Both the position numbers and the translations under genes were made by a program. Source: Streptomyces dioscori (GTDB taxonomy: Bacteria; Actinomycetota; Actinomycetes; Streptomycetales; Streptomycetaceae). From it: 64,000 nt of DNA. The stretch's first letter is position 1. Each line of letters opens with the position of its first letter. The notes under the pieces were generated by a model that saw only the letters and a list, made by a program, of their open reading frames with translations, was not told the origin of the DNA and ran no database searches. The stretch is taken from assembly GCF_003024195.1 (NCBI RefSeq), contig NZ_KZ679039.1:1-64000 (forward strand). The letters run 5' to 3'. This document shows positions 24,666 through 33,548 of this stretch, piece after piece.

Positions 24666-26877
24666 GCCGGCGCCTCCGGGCGTCTATGAGCATCTCCTGG
24701 ACGTTGCGCAGGGGCTGGCCCTCGGCGTCGGTCGCGTGCCGGGTCCATTCGCCGTCGGGGCCGAGGTGCCAGGAGGAAGTGGTGTCGGACATGCCGGTCT
24801 CGAACAGCCGGTTGAGGGCCGACCGGTGGGCCGGGTCGGTGATCCTCACCAGGGCTTCGATACGCCGGTCGAGGTTGCGGTGCATCATGTCGGCGCTGCC
24901 TATCCACACCTCGGGCTCGCCGCCGTTGCCGAAGCCGAAGACCCGGGAGTGTTCGAGGAAGCGGCCGAGGACGGACCGTACGCGGATGTTCTCCGACAGG
25001 CCCGTGACTCCCGGTCGTACCGCGCAGATTCCGCGTACCCAGACGTCGACCGGTACGCCGGCCTGGGAGGCGCGGTAGAGCGAGTCGATGAGTGCCTCGT
25101 CCACCATCGAGTTGACCTTGATGCGGACATGGGCGGGACGTCCGGCACGGTGGTGCTGGACCTCCTTGTTGATGCGCGCTATCAGGCCGTCGCGCAGGGA
25201 TTTGGGCGCGACGAGCAGACGGCGGTAGGTCTCGCGGCGGGAGTAGCCGGAGAGCCGGTTGAAGAGGTCGGAGAGGTCCGCGCCCACCTGTGGGTCGGCG
25301 GTCAGGAGTCCCAGGTCCTCGTACAGGCGGGCGGTCTTGGGGTGGTAGTTGCCCGTGCCGACGTGGCTGTAGCGGCGCAGGGTGTCGCCCTCCTGGCGCA
25401 CCACGAGCGACAGCTTGCAGTGGGTCTTGAGGCCGACGAGGCCGTAGACCACGTGGCAGCCCGACTCCTCCAGTTTACGGGCCCACTTGATGTTGGCCTG
25501 CTCGTCGAAGCGTGCCTTGATCTCGACGAGGACAAGGACCTGCTTGCCGGATTCGGCGGCGTCGATGAGGGCGTCCACGATGGGGGAGTCGCCCGAGGTG
25601 CGGTACAGCGTCTGCTTGATGGCCAGTACGTCCGGGTCCGTCGCTGCCTGCTCCAGGAACGCCTGGACGGAGGTGGAGAACGAGTCGTACGGGTGGTGCA
25701 GCAGGACGTCGCGCTCGCGCAGGGCCGCGAAGATGTCGGGCGGGGACGCCGACTCGACCTCCGCGAGATCGCGGTGGGTGCCCGCGATGAACTTCGGGAA
25801 CTTCAGCTCGGGGCGGTCGAGGGCGCCGATGCCGAAAAGACCGGTGAGGTCCAGAGGGCCGGGGAGCGGATAGACCTCCGCCTCGGAGATCTTCAGCTCT
25901 CTCACCAGCAGGTCCAGTACGTACCGGTCGATGGACTCCTCGACCTCCAGGCGCACCGGCGGGCCGAAGCGGCGCCGCATGAGTTCCTTCTCCAAGGCCT
26001 GGAGGAGGTTCTCGGCGTCGTCCTCCTCGACCTCCAGGTCCTCGTTCCTGGTGAGGCGGAACGTGTGGTGCTCCAACACCTCCATGCCGGGGAAGAGCTC
26101 CTCCAGATGGGCCGCGATGACATCCTCGATGGGGACGAAGCGGTTCGGGGAGGCCTCCAGGAAGCGGGAGAGCAGCGGCGGCACCTTCACGCGCGCGAAG
26201 TGGCGGTGCCCGGAGACCGGGTTGCGCACGACGACCGCGAGGTTAAGCGACAGACCCGAGATGTACGGGAAGGGGTGCGCCGGGTCGACCGCGAGGGGGG
26301 TCAGGACCGGGAAGATCTGGTGCCGGAAGAGCGTGAAGAGGCGCGCCTGCTCCTTCTCGGACAGCTCGCTCCAGCGGACGAGGTGGATGCCCTCCTCCGC
26401 GAGCTGCGGCGCCACGTCCTCCTGGTAGCAGGCGGCGTGCCGGGCCATGAGCTCGCGCGAGCGGGCCCAGATCATCTCCAGCACCTCGCGGGGCTGCAGG
26501 CCCGAGGCCGAGCGGGTGGCCACGCCGGTGGCGATGCGCCGCTTCAGACCGGCCACCCGGACCATGAAGAACTCGTCCAGGTTGCTGGCGAAGATCGCCA
26601 GGAATTTCGCCCGTTCGAGAAGGGGCGTGTTCGGATCCTCGGCGAGTTCGAGGACCCGTTCGTTGAACGCGAGCCAACTGCGCTCCCGGTCGAGGAACCG
26701 GCCCTGCGGAAGCTGGACGCCGTCCTGCACCAGATCCTCGTACTCGTCGAGGTCGGCGTCGAGGTCGGGCTCCAGGTCGGAGACGTTCGCCGCCACGGTG
26801 TGCGGGCGGTGCGCGGCTATGGAACCGACGGACGGCTGCGGGTGCTGGACCTGCGCCTGTGCATTGGGCTGGTTCAT
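24646..26877 (-). CDS. ppk: Polyphosphate kinase Ppk1
   Basis: Enzyme of 743 residues that reversibly transfers the terminal phosphate of ATP to polyphosphate. N domain: [20 protein letters not shown]. The catalytic phosphohistidine regions are in [19 protein letters not shown] and [12 protein letters not shown], and the second active-site Arg segment is YLDR-like ([16 protein letters not shown]). ATG 26877 (MNQPNAQ) is chosen. An upstream in-frame ATG at 27024 would add 49 Pro/Arg-rich residues and looks less coding. It overlaps the CHAD gene by 20 bases; ppk-CHAD-Nudix form one transcription unit. Its PhoP control is likely from family knowledge, but no clear PHO box is seen. Confidence 0.95.
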   Translation of the reverse strand: MNQPNAQAQVQHPQPSVGSIAAHRPHTVAANVSDLEPDLDADLDEYEDLVQDGVQLPQGRFLDRERSWLAFNERVLELAEDPNTPLLERAKFLAIFASNLDEFFMVRVAGLKRRIATGVATRSASGLQPREVLEMIWARSRELMARHAACYQEDVAPQLAEEGIHLVRWSELSEKEQARLFTLFRHQIFPVLTPLAVDPAHPFPYISGLSLNLAVVVRNPVSGHRHFARVKVPPLLSRFLEASPNRFVPIEDVIAAHLEELFPGMEVLEHHTFRLTRNEDLEVEEDDAENLLQALEKELMRRRFGPPVRLEVEESIDRYVLDLLVRELKISEAEVYPLPGPLDLTGLFGIGALDRPELKFPKFIAGTHRDLAEVESASPPDIFAALRERDVLLHHPYDSFSTSVQAFLEQAATDPDVLAIKQTLYRTSGDSPIVDALIDAAESGKQVLVLVEIKARFDEQANIKWARKLEESGCHVVYGLVGLKTHCKLSLVVRQEGDTLRRYSHVGTGNYHPKTARLYEDLGLLTADPQVGADLSDLFNRLSGYSRRETYRRLLVAPKSLRDGLIARINKEVQHHRAGRPAHVRIKVNSMVDEALIDSLYRASQAGVPVDVWVRGICAVRPGVTGLSENIRVRSVLGRFLEHSRVFGFGNGGEPEVWIGSADMMHRNLDRRIEALVRITDPAHRSALNRLFETGMSDTTSSWHLGPDGEWTRHATDAEGQPLRNVQEMLIDARRRRRGTATP

Positions 26878-27409
26878 GAACCCATTCTTCCGTGCCGGGC
26901 CGGAAACAGGCGCGTCGGAGAGAGCGGGCGGAAGCGCCGCGAGGAGGTGCGGGCTTCCGTTCCTCCTCCGGGAGGAGGGCTCGCGCTCCGGCGGAGGCGA
27001 GGGCTCGGGCGGACGGGGGTTCATTGCCCGAGGGTCGCAAGCCAGTCTGAATCACTGGTTACGGCGACATGACGTGCGGGATATCGGGGGGAGGCCCCCC
27101 GACGTCTACATGGCGGACGACTATGCCCCGACCCCCGCCGGAGGGGCCGTCCCCCCCCCGATAGGGGCGCGGGGAACGGCGCAATCTTCAGCCTTCGCCT
27201 CCAGGCGCGCGGAGAACGCAGCAGGCTTTCGCTCTCAGGGGCGCGGGGAACGGCGCAGTCTGTTGTCTTTGGCTCCTGGGGGCGCGGGGAACGGCGCAGT
27301 CTTTTGCTTTCAGGGGCGCGGGGAACGGCGCAGTCTGTTGCCTCTGGCTTCTAGGGGCGCGGGGAACGGCGCGACAAGCCCCCACCGGACCGGCACACAC
27401 ATCCGGCCC
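26878..27409. other. Intergenic region upstream of ppk with a long repeat array
   Basis: About 530 bases. 26878-27160 is the likely promoter region of ppk and holds no gene I can support. 27162-27394 is the six-unit extragenic repeat array. On the plus strand, a GTTCATTGCCC (27019-27029) resembles one PHO half-unit, but a second unit is lacking. Confidence 0.6.
27162..27394. repeat. Extragenic repeat array (six units, largest in window)
   Basis: Units of about 40 bases with core aggggcgcggggaacggcgca. The second is degenerate (ggcgcgcggagaacgcagca). Linkers vary around tctgttgcctctggcttct. The last unit ends in gcgcgacaagcccccaccgg, an end module shared with the single copy at 35719. Confidence 0.88.
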
Positions 27410-28249
27410 TCACCCCGTACGGCGCCGAAGCACAAAGAACGCAGCCCCCGTGGCAACCACGGCGACCCCGAGCACGACCCCGGTCTCGACCAGATGCATC
27501 GGCCAGTAGTGCGACTCGGGATGCAGCCCGTTCGCAGCCGTCGGCCAGAGATCCCCCCGGTGCTCCTCCAGGTTGTGGTTGACCACGTACATGCCCGCGC
27601 AAGCGACACCCACCGCCGGCAGCGACCGCCGCAGCACGACCCCGGCGAGCGCCCCCACCCCCAGCCCGCACAGCCCGTACGCGACCAGCGCCGGCCCTCG
27701 CGCGGCGAACACGTCGTTGAACGTCCAGTCGTCGCCCATCAGGTCCCGGTCGGCCGCCCAGGCCCAGCGGAACACGAGGACGAACACCGTCCCGCCTGCC
27801 ACCAGCAGCAGCGCGGGCACCGCGAGCTTGGCGGCCAGCCAGCTCGTCGGGGAGACCGACTGCGTCCAGGCCAGCTCGGCGGTGCCGTTCTCCAGCTCAC
27901 GCCCCACCAGCGCGCCGCCGGCGAACGCGGCCACGGCGAAGAAGCTGTAGTAGACGAGCGTGGAGGCCCAGCTGATGCCCCCGCCGTAATGGATCACGGC
28001 CTGGCGCCGGCAGAGACCGCCGGTCCGTGCGCACGCGGACATTCCCTCCCGTACGGAGTCCGCCGTCACCTCGACCTGCCACACCAGCGTGCCGAGGGCG
28101 GCCAGCAGGAACGCGCCCCACACGATCAGCGCCGCGCGGTGCAGCCGCAGCACGGTCCACGGCAGTCCGGTACGCAGTGACAGTCCGGTGCGCAGTGACA
28201 GTCCGCTGTTCAGTGACGGTCCGGTGTTCAGTGACGGTCCGGTGTTCAT
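27410..28249 (-). CDS. ABC transporter membrane protein (ABC-2 type) with repeat-encoded N terminus
   Basis: Permease of 279 residues with about six helices; the first 27 residues read as hexapeptide repeats (SLNTGP, SLRTGL) from an 18-bp tandem DNA repeat. GRELENGTAELAWTQSVSP is shared with the preceding permease (GRELENGTAHLAWTQSVSP), so the two are paralogues from duplication. ATG 28249 overlaps the upstream stop by 4 bases (ATGA). It is the last gene of a GntR-ATPase-permease-permease operon. Exported substrate unknown. Confidence 0.85.
   Translation of the reverse strand: MNTGPSLNTGPSLNSGLSLRTGLSLRTGLPWTVLRLHRAALIVWGAFLLAALGTLVWQVEVTADSVREGMSACARTGGLCRRQAVIHYGGGISWASTLVYYSFFAVAAFAGGALVGRELENGTAELAWTQSVSPTSWLAAKLAVPALLLVAGGTVFVLVFRWAWAADRDLMGDDWTFNDVFAARGPALVAYGLCGLGVGALAGVVLRRSLPAVGVACAGMYVVNHNLEEHRGDLWPTAANGLHPESHYWPMHLVETGVVLGVAVVATGAAFFVLRRRTG
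28173..28249. repeat. 18-bp tandem repeat at the 5' end of the permease gene
   Basis: Five units related to cggtccggtgttcagtga (for example cagtccggtgcgcagtga, cagtccgctgttcagtga). Being a multiple of three it keeps the frame and codes for six residues per unit. Copy number is likely to vary between strains. Confidence 0.85.
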
Positions 28250-29265
28250 ACGGCGGCTCCCGAGGCAGCGGTACGACGGCGGAGCAGGACGAACGAGGCG
28301 GTGGCCGCGAGGGCGGCGACCGCGAGGACGATCCCGGTCTCGGTGAGCTGCAGAGGCCAGAAGTGGGACTGCGGGTGATAGGTGGCCCAGACGTCGGCGA
28401 GGTCGTTGTGGGCCAGGCAGCTCCGCAGGTCGGCGACACTGCTGTCGGCGGTGGTGCAGGCCATGTTGTTGCCGATGCGGACGCCCTCGTCGGTGATCAC
28501 CCCGCGGTCGAGCTGGAGGGCCTTGTCCGGCAGGCTCAGGGACGCGGCACCGGTGACCGTGACCGTGGGCCACATACTCGGCCGGTACTGATCACCCAGA
28601 TGGGTGATGGCGAACATGACGGCGACGGCGACGCCCAGGGCGGGCAGCGTTCGGCCGGTGACCAGGCCCGCGAGGACGCCGACGGCCAGACCGCAGAGGG
28701 CGTACGCGACGGCGACGGTGCCGTTGGAGCGAAAGCCGTACGCGTCGAACCAGTCCGTCCACAGCAGGTTCTCGCCGCCGTCCCACATCAGGCGGTGCAG
28801 GGGGATCAGCAGAGCCGTGCCCACGCTGACCAGCAGCGCGGGGACGGCGAGTTTCGCGGCGAGCCAGCGGGCCGGGGAGACGGACTGGGTCCAGGCGAGA
28901 TGCGCTGTGCCGTTCTCCAGTTCGCGACCGACGAGGGCCGCGCCCGCCCAGGCGGCGACGAGGAGGGGGAGGAAGGCGACGACGAGGGTGGTGAGGGCCA
29001 CGGCCGTGCTGTACCGGCTCAGCCAGGGGCCGCCGGGGAAGTGGCAGGCCTCGATGTCCCTGCGGCACTGGTCCTGGACGTCCGCGGAGGCGGTCCCGTA
29101 ACCCGGCCCGTACGCCCACAGCATCGTGGCCGCGAGGGCCACCATCAGCAGCAGCCAGAACCACAGCGCCGACCGGTGCAGCCGTACGACGGAGCGGGCG
29201 AGCCCGAGAGCGGCCCCTGGGACCCGGACCGGGGCCGGACGTGTGGAGGCGAGGAGAGTCGTCAT
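28246..29265 (-). CDS. ABC transporter membrane protein (ABC-2 type)
   Basis: Permease of 339 residues with about six helices and an extracellular loop of about 50 residues with three Cys before the last pair (NNMACTTADSSVADLRSCLA). It is a paralogue of the downstream permease (shared GRELENGTA...LAWTQSVSP). It overlaps the ATPase gene by 4 bases (29262-29265) and the next permease by 4. It is part of the GntR-regulated exporter. Confidence 0.85.
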   Translation of the reverse strand: MTTLLASTRPAPVRVPGAALGLARSVVRLHRSALWFWLLLMVALAATMLWAYGPGYGTASADVQDQCRRDIEACHFPGGPWLSRYSTAVALTTLVVAFLPLLVAAWAGAALVGRELENGTAHLAWTQSVSPARWLAAKLAVPALLVSVGTALLIPLHRLMWDGGENLLWTDWFDAYGFRSNGTVAVAYALCGLAVGVLAGLVTGRTLPALGVAVAVMFAITHLGDQYRPSMWPTVTVTGAASLSLPDKALQLDRGVITDEGVRIGNNMACTTADSSVADLRSCLAHNDLADVWATYHPQSHFWPLQLTETGIVLAVAALAATASFVLLRRRTAASGAAV

Positions 29266-30374
29266 GGGCGCGCGTTCTCCTCACCGGTCACGTCGGTCAC
29301 GTCGGTCACGTCGGTCATGTCGGCTGTCCCGGTCCCGCCGGTCTCCTCGGTGAACAGGTCCGGTGCCTCGGGATTGCGCAGATGGGCCAGGAGCAGCTCT
29401 TCCAGGGAGGGCGCGGCGGTCTCCCAGCCGTCGGTGGGCGGGCTGTTCGGCCCGTCCGTGCGGATCAGCGCGGTGAGCTGGCGCCCCGTACCGTGCGACT
29501 CGACGACGGTGTGGCCCGAGAGGTCGCGGGCCGGGCCGGTCAGCAGGGTGTGCGCGGCGAGCAGCTGTTCGGGGTCGCCGCCGAGCCTGATCCGGCCGCC
29601 GCCCATGAGGAACAGGTGGTCGCAGACGCCCTCCAGTTCGGCGACGACGTGCGAGGACATCACGATGGTCGTGCCGTGCTCGGCGGCCTCGCCCAGCAGG
29701 GCTCCGAGGAGTTCGCGGCGGGCCAGCGGGTCGAGGTCGGCCATCGGCTCGTCCAGCAGCATCAGCTCGGGCCGTTTGCCGAAGGCCAGGGCGAGGGCGA
29801 CCCGGGTCCGCTGGCCGCCGGAGAGCGAGCGGATCCGGTCGCGGGGGTGGAGGCCGCCCTCCCGGACCACGCCCGGCACCAGGTTCGGCCCCACGCCCGG
29901 CCCCACGCCCGGCACCGGATCCGCAGCGGCCTCCCCATGCATGTCCCCGTACGCGGACCCGGACTCCTCCCCGTACGGGTCCGCGTACGGGTTCGCGTAC
30001 ACCGGCCCGTACGCGATCCGTTCCGCGGCCTCCCGGTCCCAGCGGGCGCGGTTCAGTTCGGCGCCGAGGCGGAGGGTGGCGGCGACCGTGAGCTGGGGCG
30101 GCAGCGGCTTGGCCTGCGCGACGTAGGCGAAACGTTCACGCGCTCGGGCGGGAGTCGTACCGAGGACCTTCAGCGTGCCCTCGGTGGGGCGTATCAGACC
30201 CGCGGCCAACGCGAGGAGAGTCGATTTACCCGTGCCGTTGGGCCCGACCAGGGCGCAGATCCGCCCCGCGGGCAGGTGGAACGAGCAGTCCTGTAGTACA
30301 GGTCCCCGCCTGCGCCGGTACCGCTTGCCGAGCCCGACCGCTTCGAGCGCGGTCCCTTCGCCGTCCCTGTTCAT
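29262..30374 (-). CDS. ABC transporter ATP-binding protein with low-complexity insertions
   Basis: ATPase of 370 residues; Walker A GPNGTGKSTLLALAAG, signature SLSGGQRTRVALALAFGKR, Walker B LMLLDEPMADLD. Two oddities: between the Q-loop and signature (about residues 120-172) is an insert (GPVYANPYADPYGEE and GVGPGVGPNLVPG) from short repeats (gtacg-rich), and the C-terminus carries T-D-V repeats (DMTDVTDVTDVTGEE) from a 9-bp tandem repeat (cacgtcggt, 29286-29315). It overlaps the gntR stop by 4 bases. Probably exports a compound under YtrA-type control. Confidence 0.9.
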   Translation of the reverse strand: MNRDGEGTALEAVGLGKRYRRRRGPVLQDCSFHLPAGRICALVGPNGTGKSTLLALAAGLIRPTEGTLKVLGTTPARARERFAYVAQAKPLPPQLTVAATLRLGAELNRARWDREAAERIAYGPVYANPYADPYGEESGSAYGDMHGEAAADPVPGVGPGVGPNLVPGVVREGGLHPRDRIRSLSGGQRTRVALALAFGKRPELMLLDEPMADLDPLARRELLGALLGEAAEHGTTIVMSSHVVAELEGVCDHLFLMGGGRIRLGGDPEQLLAAHTLLTGPARDLSGHTVVESHGTGRQLTALIRTDGPNSPPTDGWETAAPSLEELLLAHLRNPEAPDLFTEETGGTGTADMTDVTDVTDVTGEENARP

Positions 30375-30760
30375 CGCTCCCCCTCAGGGCACTTCTCGTC
30401 CAGTACGGAGGTGAAGAGCGCGGAGATGTCCTCGCGCTCCAGACCTTCCTTGCGTGCCTCGTCCAGCCAGGCCGTCAGCTTCGAGCGCAGGGCGGTGTGG
30501 TCGGCGGGTGCGGAGCCCAGGGAGCGCCGCACGAAGGTGCCGATGCCGCGTCGTGCCTCGACCAGGCCCTCACGTTCCAGCTCGCGGTAGGCCTTGAGGA
30601 CGGTGTTCGGATTAATCGCGGTGGCCTCCACGACCTCGCGGGCCGTGGGGAGCTTGTCGCCCGGTTCGAGGACGCCCAGGCGCAGTGCCTGCTTCGTCTG
30701 CTGGACGATCTGGACGTAGGTGGCGACACCGCTGCGCCGGTCGATGCGGTACTCGACCAC
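30371..30760 (-). CDS. GntR-family (YtrA subfamily) repressor
   Basis: Regulator of 129 residues: winged helix with QIVQQTKQALRLGVLEPGDK, then LPTAREVVEATAINPNTVLK and AYRELEREGLVEARRGIGTF, plus a short C-terminal helix pair, the YtrA type that binds small ligands weakly and typically controls ABC exporters. It starts at GTG 30760; the operator palindrome covers the RBS just upstream. First gene of the exporter operon, overlapping the ATPase gene by 4 bases. Confidence 0.93.
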   Translation of the reverse strand: MVEYRIDRRSGVATYVQIVQQTKQALRLGVLEPGDKLPTAREVVEATAINPNTVLKAYRELEREGLVEARRGIGTFVRRSLGSAPADHTALRSKLTAWLDEARKEGLEREDISALFTSVLDEKCPEGER

Positions 30761-30765
30761 GCGAC

Positions 30766-30803
30766 CATCACCCTTTCACTAATTGAGTAGTGAAAGGGTG
30801 ATG
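30766..30803. promoter_or_regulatory. GntR operator: 16-bp perfect inverted repeat
   Basis: catcaccctttcacta (30766-30781) and tagtgaaagggtgatg (30788-30803) are complementary, with a 6-base centre attgag. It lies 6 bases before the GTG of gntR and contains the GAAAGGG that would pair with 16S rRNA. Repressor binding or a mRNA hairpin would block gntR-operon expression. Confidence 0.9.
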
Positions 30804-30815
30804 GTCTCGGTGGGT

Positions 30816-30865
30816 GCCTGTCAAGGCCTGTCGAGGCCTGTCGAGGCCTGTCGAGGCCTGTCGAG
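30816..30865. repeat. 10-bp tandem repeat (five units)
   Basis: One gcctgtcaag is followed by four gcctgtcgag units. It lies between the gntR operator and the divergent ECF sigma gene. Not coding as far as I can see. It could space or curve the promoter region. Confidence 0.85.
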
Positions 30866-30956
30866 GTGATGCGGCGGTTCCTAAGGTGAATGAGAGATTC
30901 CGGAAACTTCTCGCGGAGGCGTGAACCGATCCGCGGGGCTCGTGCGATGAGGGGGT

Positions 30957-31499
30957 GTGAGGGAAACGAGAAGCGACGGGGATCTGCTGCGGGCCATCGC
31001 GGCGGACGGTGACCGGCGCGCCTTCGAGGAGCTGTACCGGCGGTATGCGCCATGGCTCGGAGCAAGGCTGCGCGGTCGCTGTTCCGACGCGGGGACGGTC
31101 GACGAGGTCGTGCAGGAGACGTTTCTCGCGGTGTGGCGCGGCAGTGCCCGCTACCGCGAGGAGGGTGACGTGGCCGGCTGGCTGTGGCGCATCGGCTCGC
31201 GGCGGCTCATCGACGCCCTGCGCGGCGACGGCGCCCGGGGCCGGATGCGGCAGGCGCTGGCGCGGCTGCGGCACCGCGAGGAGGCGTCCGCGGAGGAGCG
31301 CGTGCTCGCGGGGGTGGAGCACGGGGACCTCGCGGGCGCCCTGGTCCGGCTGTCGCCGGAACTGCGCTCGGTTCTGCAGGCCACGGTCATAGACGGGCTG
31401 ACCACCCGCGAGGCGGCCGTCCTGCTCGGCATCCCGCCGGGGACGGTCAAGACACGGGCGCTTCGGGCCCGCAAGCAGCTGCGGGAGGAGTTGGCATGA
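30957..31499 (+). CDS. ECF-family RNA polymerase sigma factor
   Basis: Sigma factor of 180 residues: region 2 (LYRRYAPWLGARLRGRC, DEVVQETFLAVWRGSARYRE then GWLWRIGSRRLIDALRGDG) and region 4 (LSPELRSVLQATVIDGLTTR then EAAVLLGIPPGTVKTRALRA). GTG 30957 is chosen. Its stop overlaps the anti-sigma ATG by 4 bases. It sits in a five-to-six-gene operon with an anti-sigma membrane protein and an ABC exporter, so it probably controls itself and this exporter. Signal unknown. Confidence 0.92.
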   Translation: MRETRSDGDLLRAIAADGDRRAFEELYRRYAPWLGARLRGRCSDAGTVDEVVQETFLAVWRGSARYREEGDVAGWLWRIGSRRLIDALRGDGARGRMRQALARLRHREEASAEERVLAGVEHGDLAGALVRLSPELRSVLQATVIDGLTTREAAVLLGIPPGTVKTRALRARKQLREELA

Positions 31500-32407
31500 G
31501 CGACGGCGACACGAACGAGACGCGCGATCCGGGCGCGATGACCTGGCATGTCGCGGAGGACGACCTCCGGGCGTATGTACGGGGCGAGCTGGCGGCCCCG
31601 ATGCTCTGGTCGGCCGACACGCACCTCATGGCCTGCGCGCACTGCCGGGCGGTCCTCGCCGAGGTGAGCGACCCGGTCCCGCTGGACGAGGGATGGGAGC
31701 GGCTCGACGCCGAGCTGGACGTGCCGCGACCGGGGTTCCTGGAGTCGATGCTCGTCCGGGCCGGGGTGGCCGACCACACCGCGCGACTGCTGGCCGCGAC
31801 ACCGGTGCTGCGCAGGTCGTGGCTGAGCGCACTCGTCGCCGTGCTGTTCTGCACGGTGATCGCGACCAGCTCCGCCGGGGCGCCCGACAGCCCGGCGCTG
31901 TTCCTCGCCCTCGCCCCGCTGCTGCCCCTCGCCGGGGTCGCGCTGTCGTACGGTCCGGTCCTCGACCCGACGTACGAGATGGCCGTGGTGTCGCCGATGC
32001 ACGGGTTCCGGCTGCTGATGATCCGCACGGTGCCGGTGCTGGCCACCGCGCTCGCCCTGAACGGCCTGGCGACGCTCGCGCTTCCCTCGTACGGACTGCG
32101 TGCCCTGGCCTGGCTGCTGCCGGCGCTCGCGCTCACCTCGACCGGGCTCGCGCTGACGCCCCGGCTGGGCCCGGTCCTCGCGCCGAGCCTGGTCGGCGGT
32201 ACGTGGATCGCTGTGCTGCTGATCGCGCAGGGGACGACCTCCGAGGGCACTCTCGCGCCCTACACGGTGGCGGGGCAGAGCGTCGCCGCCGCGGTCGCCG
32301 TGCTCGCCGCCGGACTGTTCTATCTCCGCCGCGACCGCTTCGACTCGACCTCCGCGCACACACCGTTCGCGGGCTTCACGGGCTACACGGACGGGGGTGC
32401 GGCGTGA
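31496..32407 (+). CDS. Zinc-finger anti-sigma factor (ZAS type) with membrane domain
   Basis: Protein of 303 residues. The cytosolic N-terminal part (1-100) contains the HxxxCxxC motif in ADTHLMACAHC, which with an upstream acidic/His stretch (MTWHVAEDDLRAYVRGEL) matches the zinc anti-sigma domain. About six hydrophobic helices follow (about 108-285). It should bind and inactivate the sigma factor at the membrane. It overlaps the sigma stop by 4 bases. Confidence 0.9.
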   Translation: MSDGDTNETRDPGAMTWHVAEDDLRAYVRGELAAPMLWSADTHLMACAHCRAVLAEVSDPVPLDEGWERLDAELDVPRPGFLESMLVRAGVADHTARLLAATPVLRRSWLSALVAVLFCTVIATSSAGAPDSPALFLALAPLLPLAGVALSYGPVLDPTYEMAVVSPMHGFRLLMIRTVPVLATALALNGLATLALPSYGLRALAWLLPALALTSTGLALTPRLGPVLAPSLVGGTWIAVLLIAQGTTSEGTLAPYTVAGQSVAAAVAVLAAGLFYLRRDRFDSTSAHTPFAGFTGYTDGGAA

Positions 32408-32571
32408 TGTCGGTCGCCTGGCGCAGGCGCTTCAAGCTGGTCGGAGCCGTACTGCTGATGATCGCTTCGGTCGTCCTCAAACTGCTCTACTTCGCCGTCC
32501 TGGTCCTCCTGGCCGTCTCCTCCGGCAAACGGGGCTCGTCCTCCTCTTCCTCCGGTGGGGGCGACGGATGA
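32407..32571 (+). CDS. Small single-pass membrane peptide in the ECF operon
   Basis: Peptide of 54 residues with one hydrophobic helix (about 11-38: LVGAVLLMIASVVLKLLYFA) and a Ser/Gly-rich tail. Its ATG shares a base with the anti-sigma stop (TGATG), so it is coupled. No homologue known to me. It could be a subunit of the ABC exporter or stabilise the anti-sigma factor. Confidence 0.75.
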   Translation: MSVAWRRRFKLVGAVLLMIASVVLKLLYFAVLVLLAVSSGKRGSSSSSSGGGDG

Positions 32572-32657
32572 GGGCCCTTCGCCGCCGCACCCTCCCCTTC
32601 ACTTCCCCCTCCCCCTCCTGCTTTCGCTCTCTTCCACGGGATCCACTGGAGTCACGC

Positions 32658-33548
32658 ATGTCTGACCTGTCCTCGGTACCTTCTGCGGCGCCGACGGTGT
32701 CCGCCGCCGGGCTGACCCTCCGGTACGGAGGGACGGCCGCCCTCGACGACGTGTCCGTGCGGCTCGGCGAGGGAGTCACCGGGCTGCTCGGGCCCAACGG
32801 AGCCGGAAAGACCACCCTGCTGCGGGTCCTGGCCACGGCCGTGCCACCGGACAAGGGAGCGTTCACGGTGCTCGGCAACGACCCGGGCACATCGGCCGGA
32901 CGGCAGGAGGTGCGGCGCGCGCTCGGCTATCTGCCGCAGGCGCCCGGTTTCCACCCGGACTTCTCGGCCTTCGAGTTCGTCGACTACGTGGCGATCCTCA
33001 AGGAGCTGACGGACCGCACCGCCCGGCACCGCGAGGTGCGGCGGGTCCTGGACGCCGTCGCGCTGTCCGACGTACGCAGCAAGCGGATCAAGAAGCTCTC
33101 CGGCGGGATGCGCCAGCGGGTCGCGCTGGCCGCCGCCCTGGTCGGCGACCCCGGTTTCCTGGTCCTCGACGAGCCGACCGTCGGCCTCGACCCCGAACAG
33201 CGCATGCGGTTCCGGGAGTTGATCGCCCGGGCGGGCGAGGGGCGGACCGTCCTGCTGTCCACCCACCAGACCGAGGACGTAGCGATGCTCTGCCACCGCG
33301 TGATCGTCATGGTCCGCGGCCGGGTCCGCTTCGAGGGCACCCCCGCCGAGCTGACCGCACGGGCGGCCGGGCGGGTGTGGAGCAGCACCGAACGCGACCC
33401 GGGCGCGTGGGCCGGCTGGCGCACGGGCACGGGCTCCTTCCGCAACGTCGGTGAGCCGCCCGAGGGCGCCGACATGGTCGAACCGACCCTGGAGGACGGC
33501 TACCTCCTCACGCTCGACGGGGAGTCCTCGGAGGTGGCGCCCGCATGA
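32658..33548 (+). CDS. ABC transporter ATP-binding protein
   Basis: ATPase of 296 residues with Walker A GPNGAGKTTLLRVLA, signature KLSGGMRQRVALAAALVGD, Walker B FLVLDEPTVGLDP and H-loop LLSTHQTEDVAM. C-terminal extension of about 70 residues (FEGTPAELTARAAGRVWSST) typical of ABC-2 exporters. ATG 32658. Overlaps the next permease by 4 bases (ATGA). Confidence 0.93.
   Translation: MSDLSSVPSAAPTVSAAGLTLRYGGTAALDDVSVRLGEGVTGLLGPNGAGKTTLLRVLATAVPPDKGAFTVLGNDPGTSAGRQEVRRALGYLPQAPGFHPDFSAFEFVDYVAILKELTDRTARHREVRRVLDAVALSDVRSKRIKKLSGGMRQRVALAAALVGDPGFLVLDEPTVGLDPEQRMRFRELIARAGEGRTVLLSTHQTEDVAMLCHRVIVMVRGRVRFEGTPAELTARAAGRVWSSTERDPGAWAGWRTGTGSFRNVGEPPEGADMVEPTLEDGYLLTLDGESSEVAPA

Noticed and set aside
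27019..27029. PHO half-site GTTCATTGCCC upstream of ppk
   Set aside because: Only one unit; adjacent 11-mer gagggtcgcaa does not match. Not enough to call a PHO box.
23944..27072. Plus-strand open frame of 1042 codons opposite ppk and CHAD
   Set aside because: Antisense shadow of ppk, whose catalytic motifs are intact.
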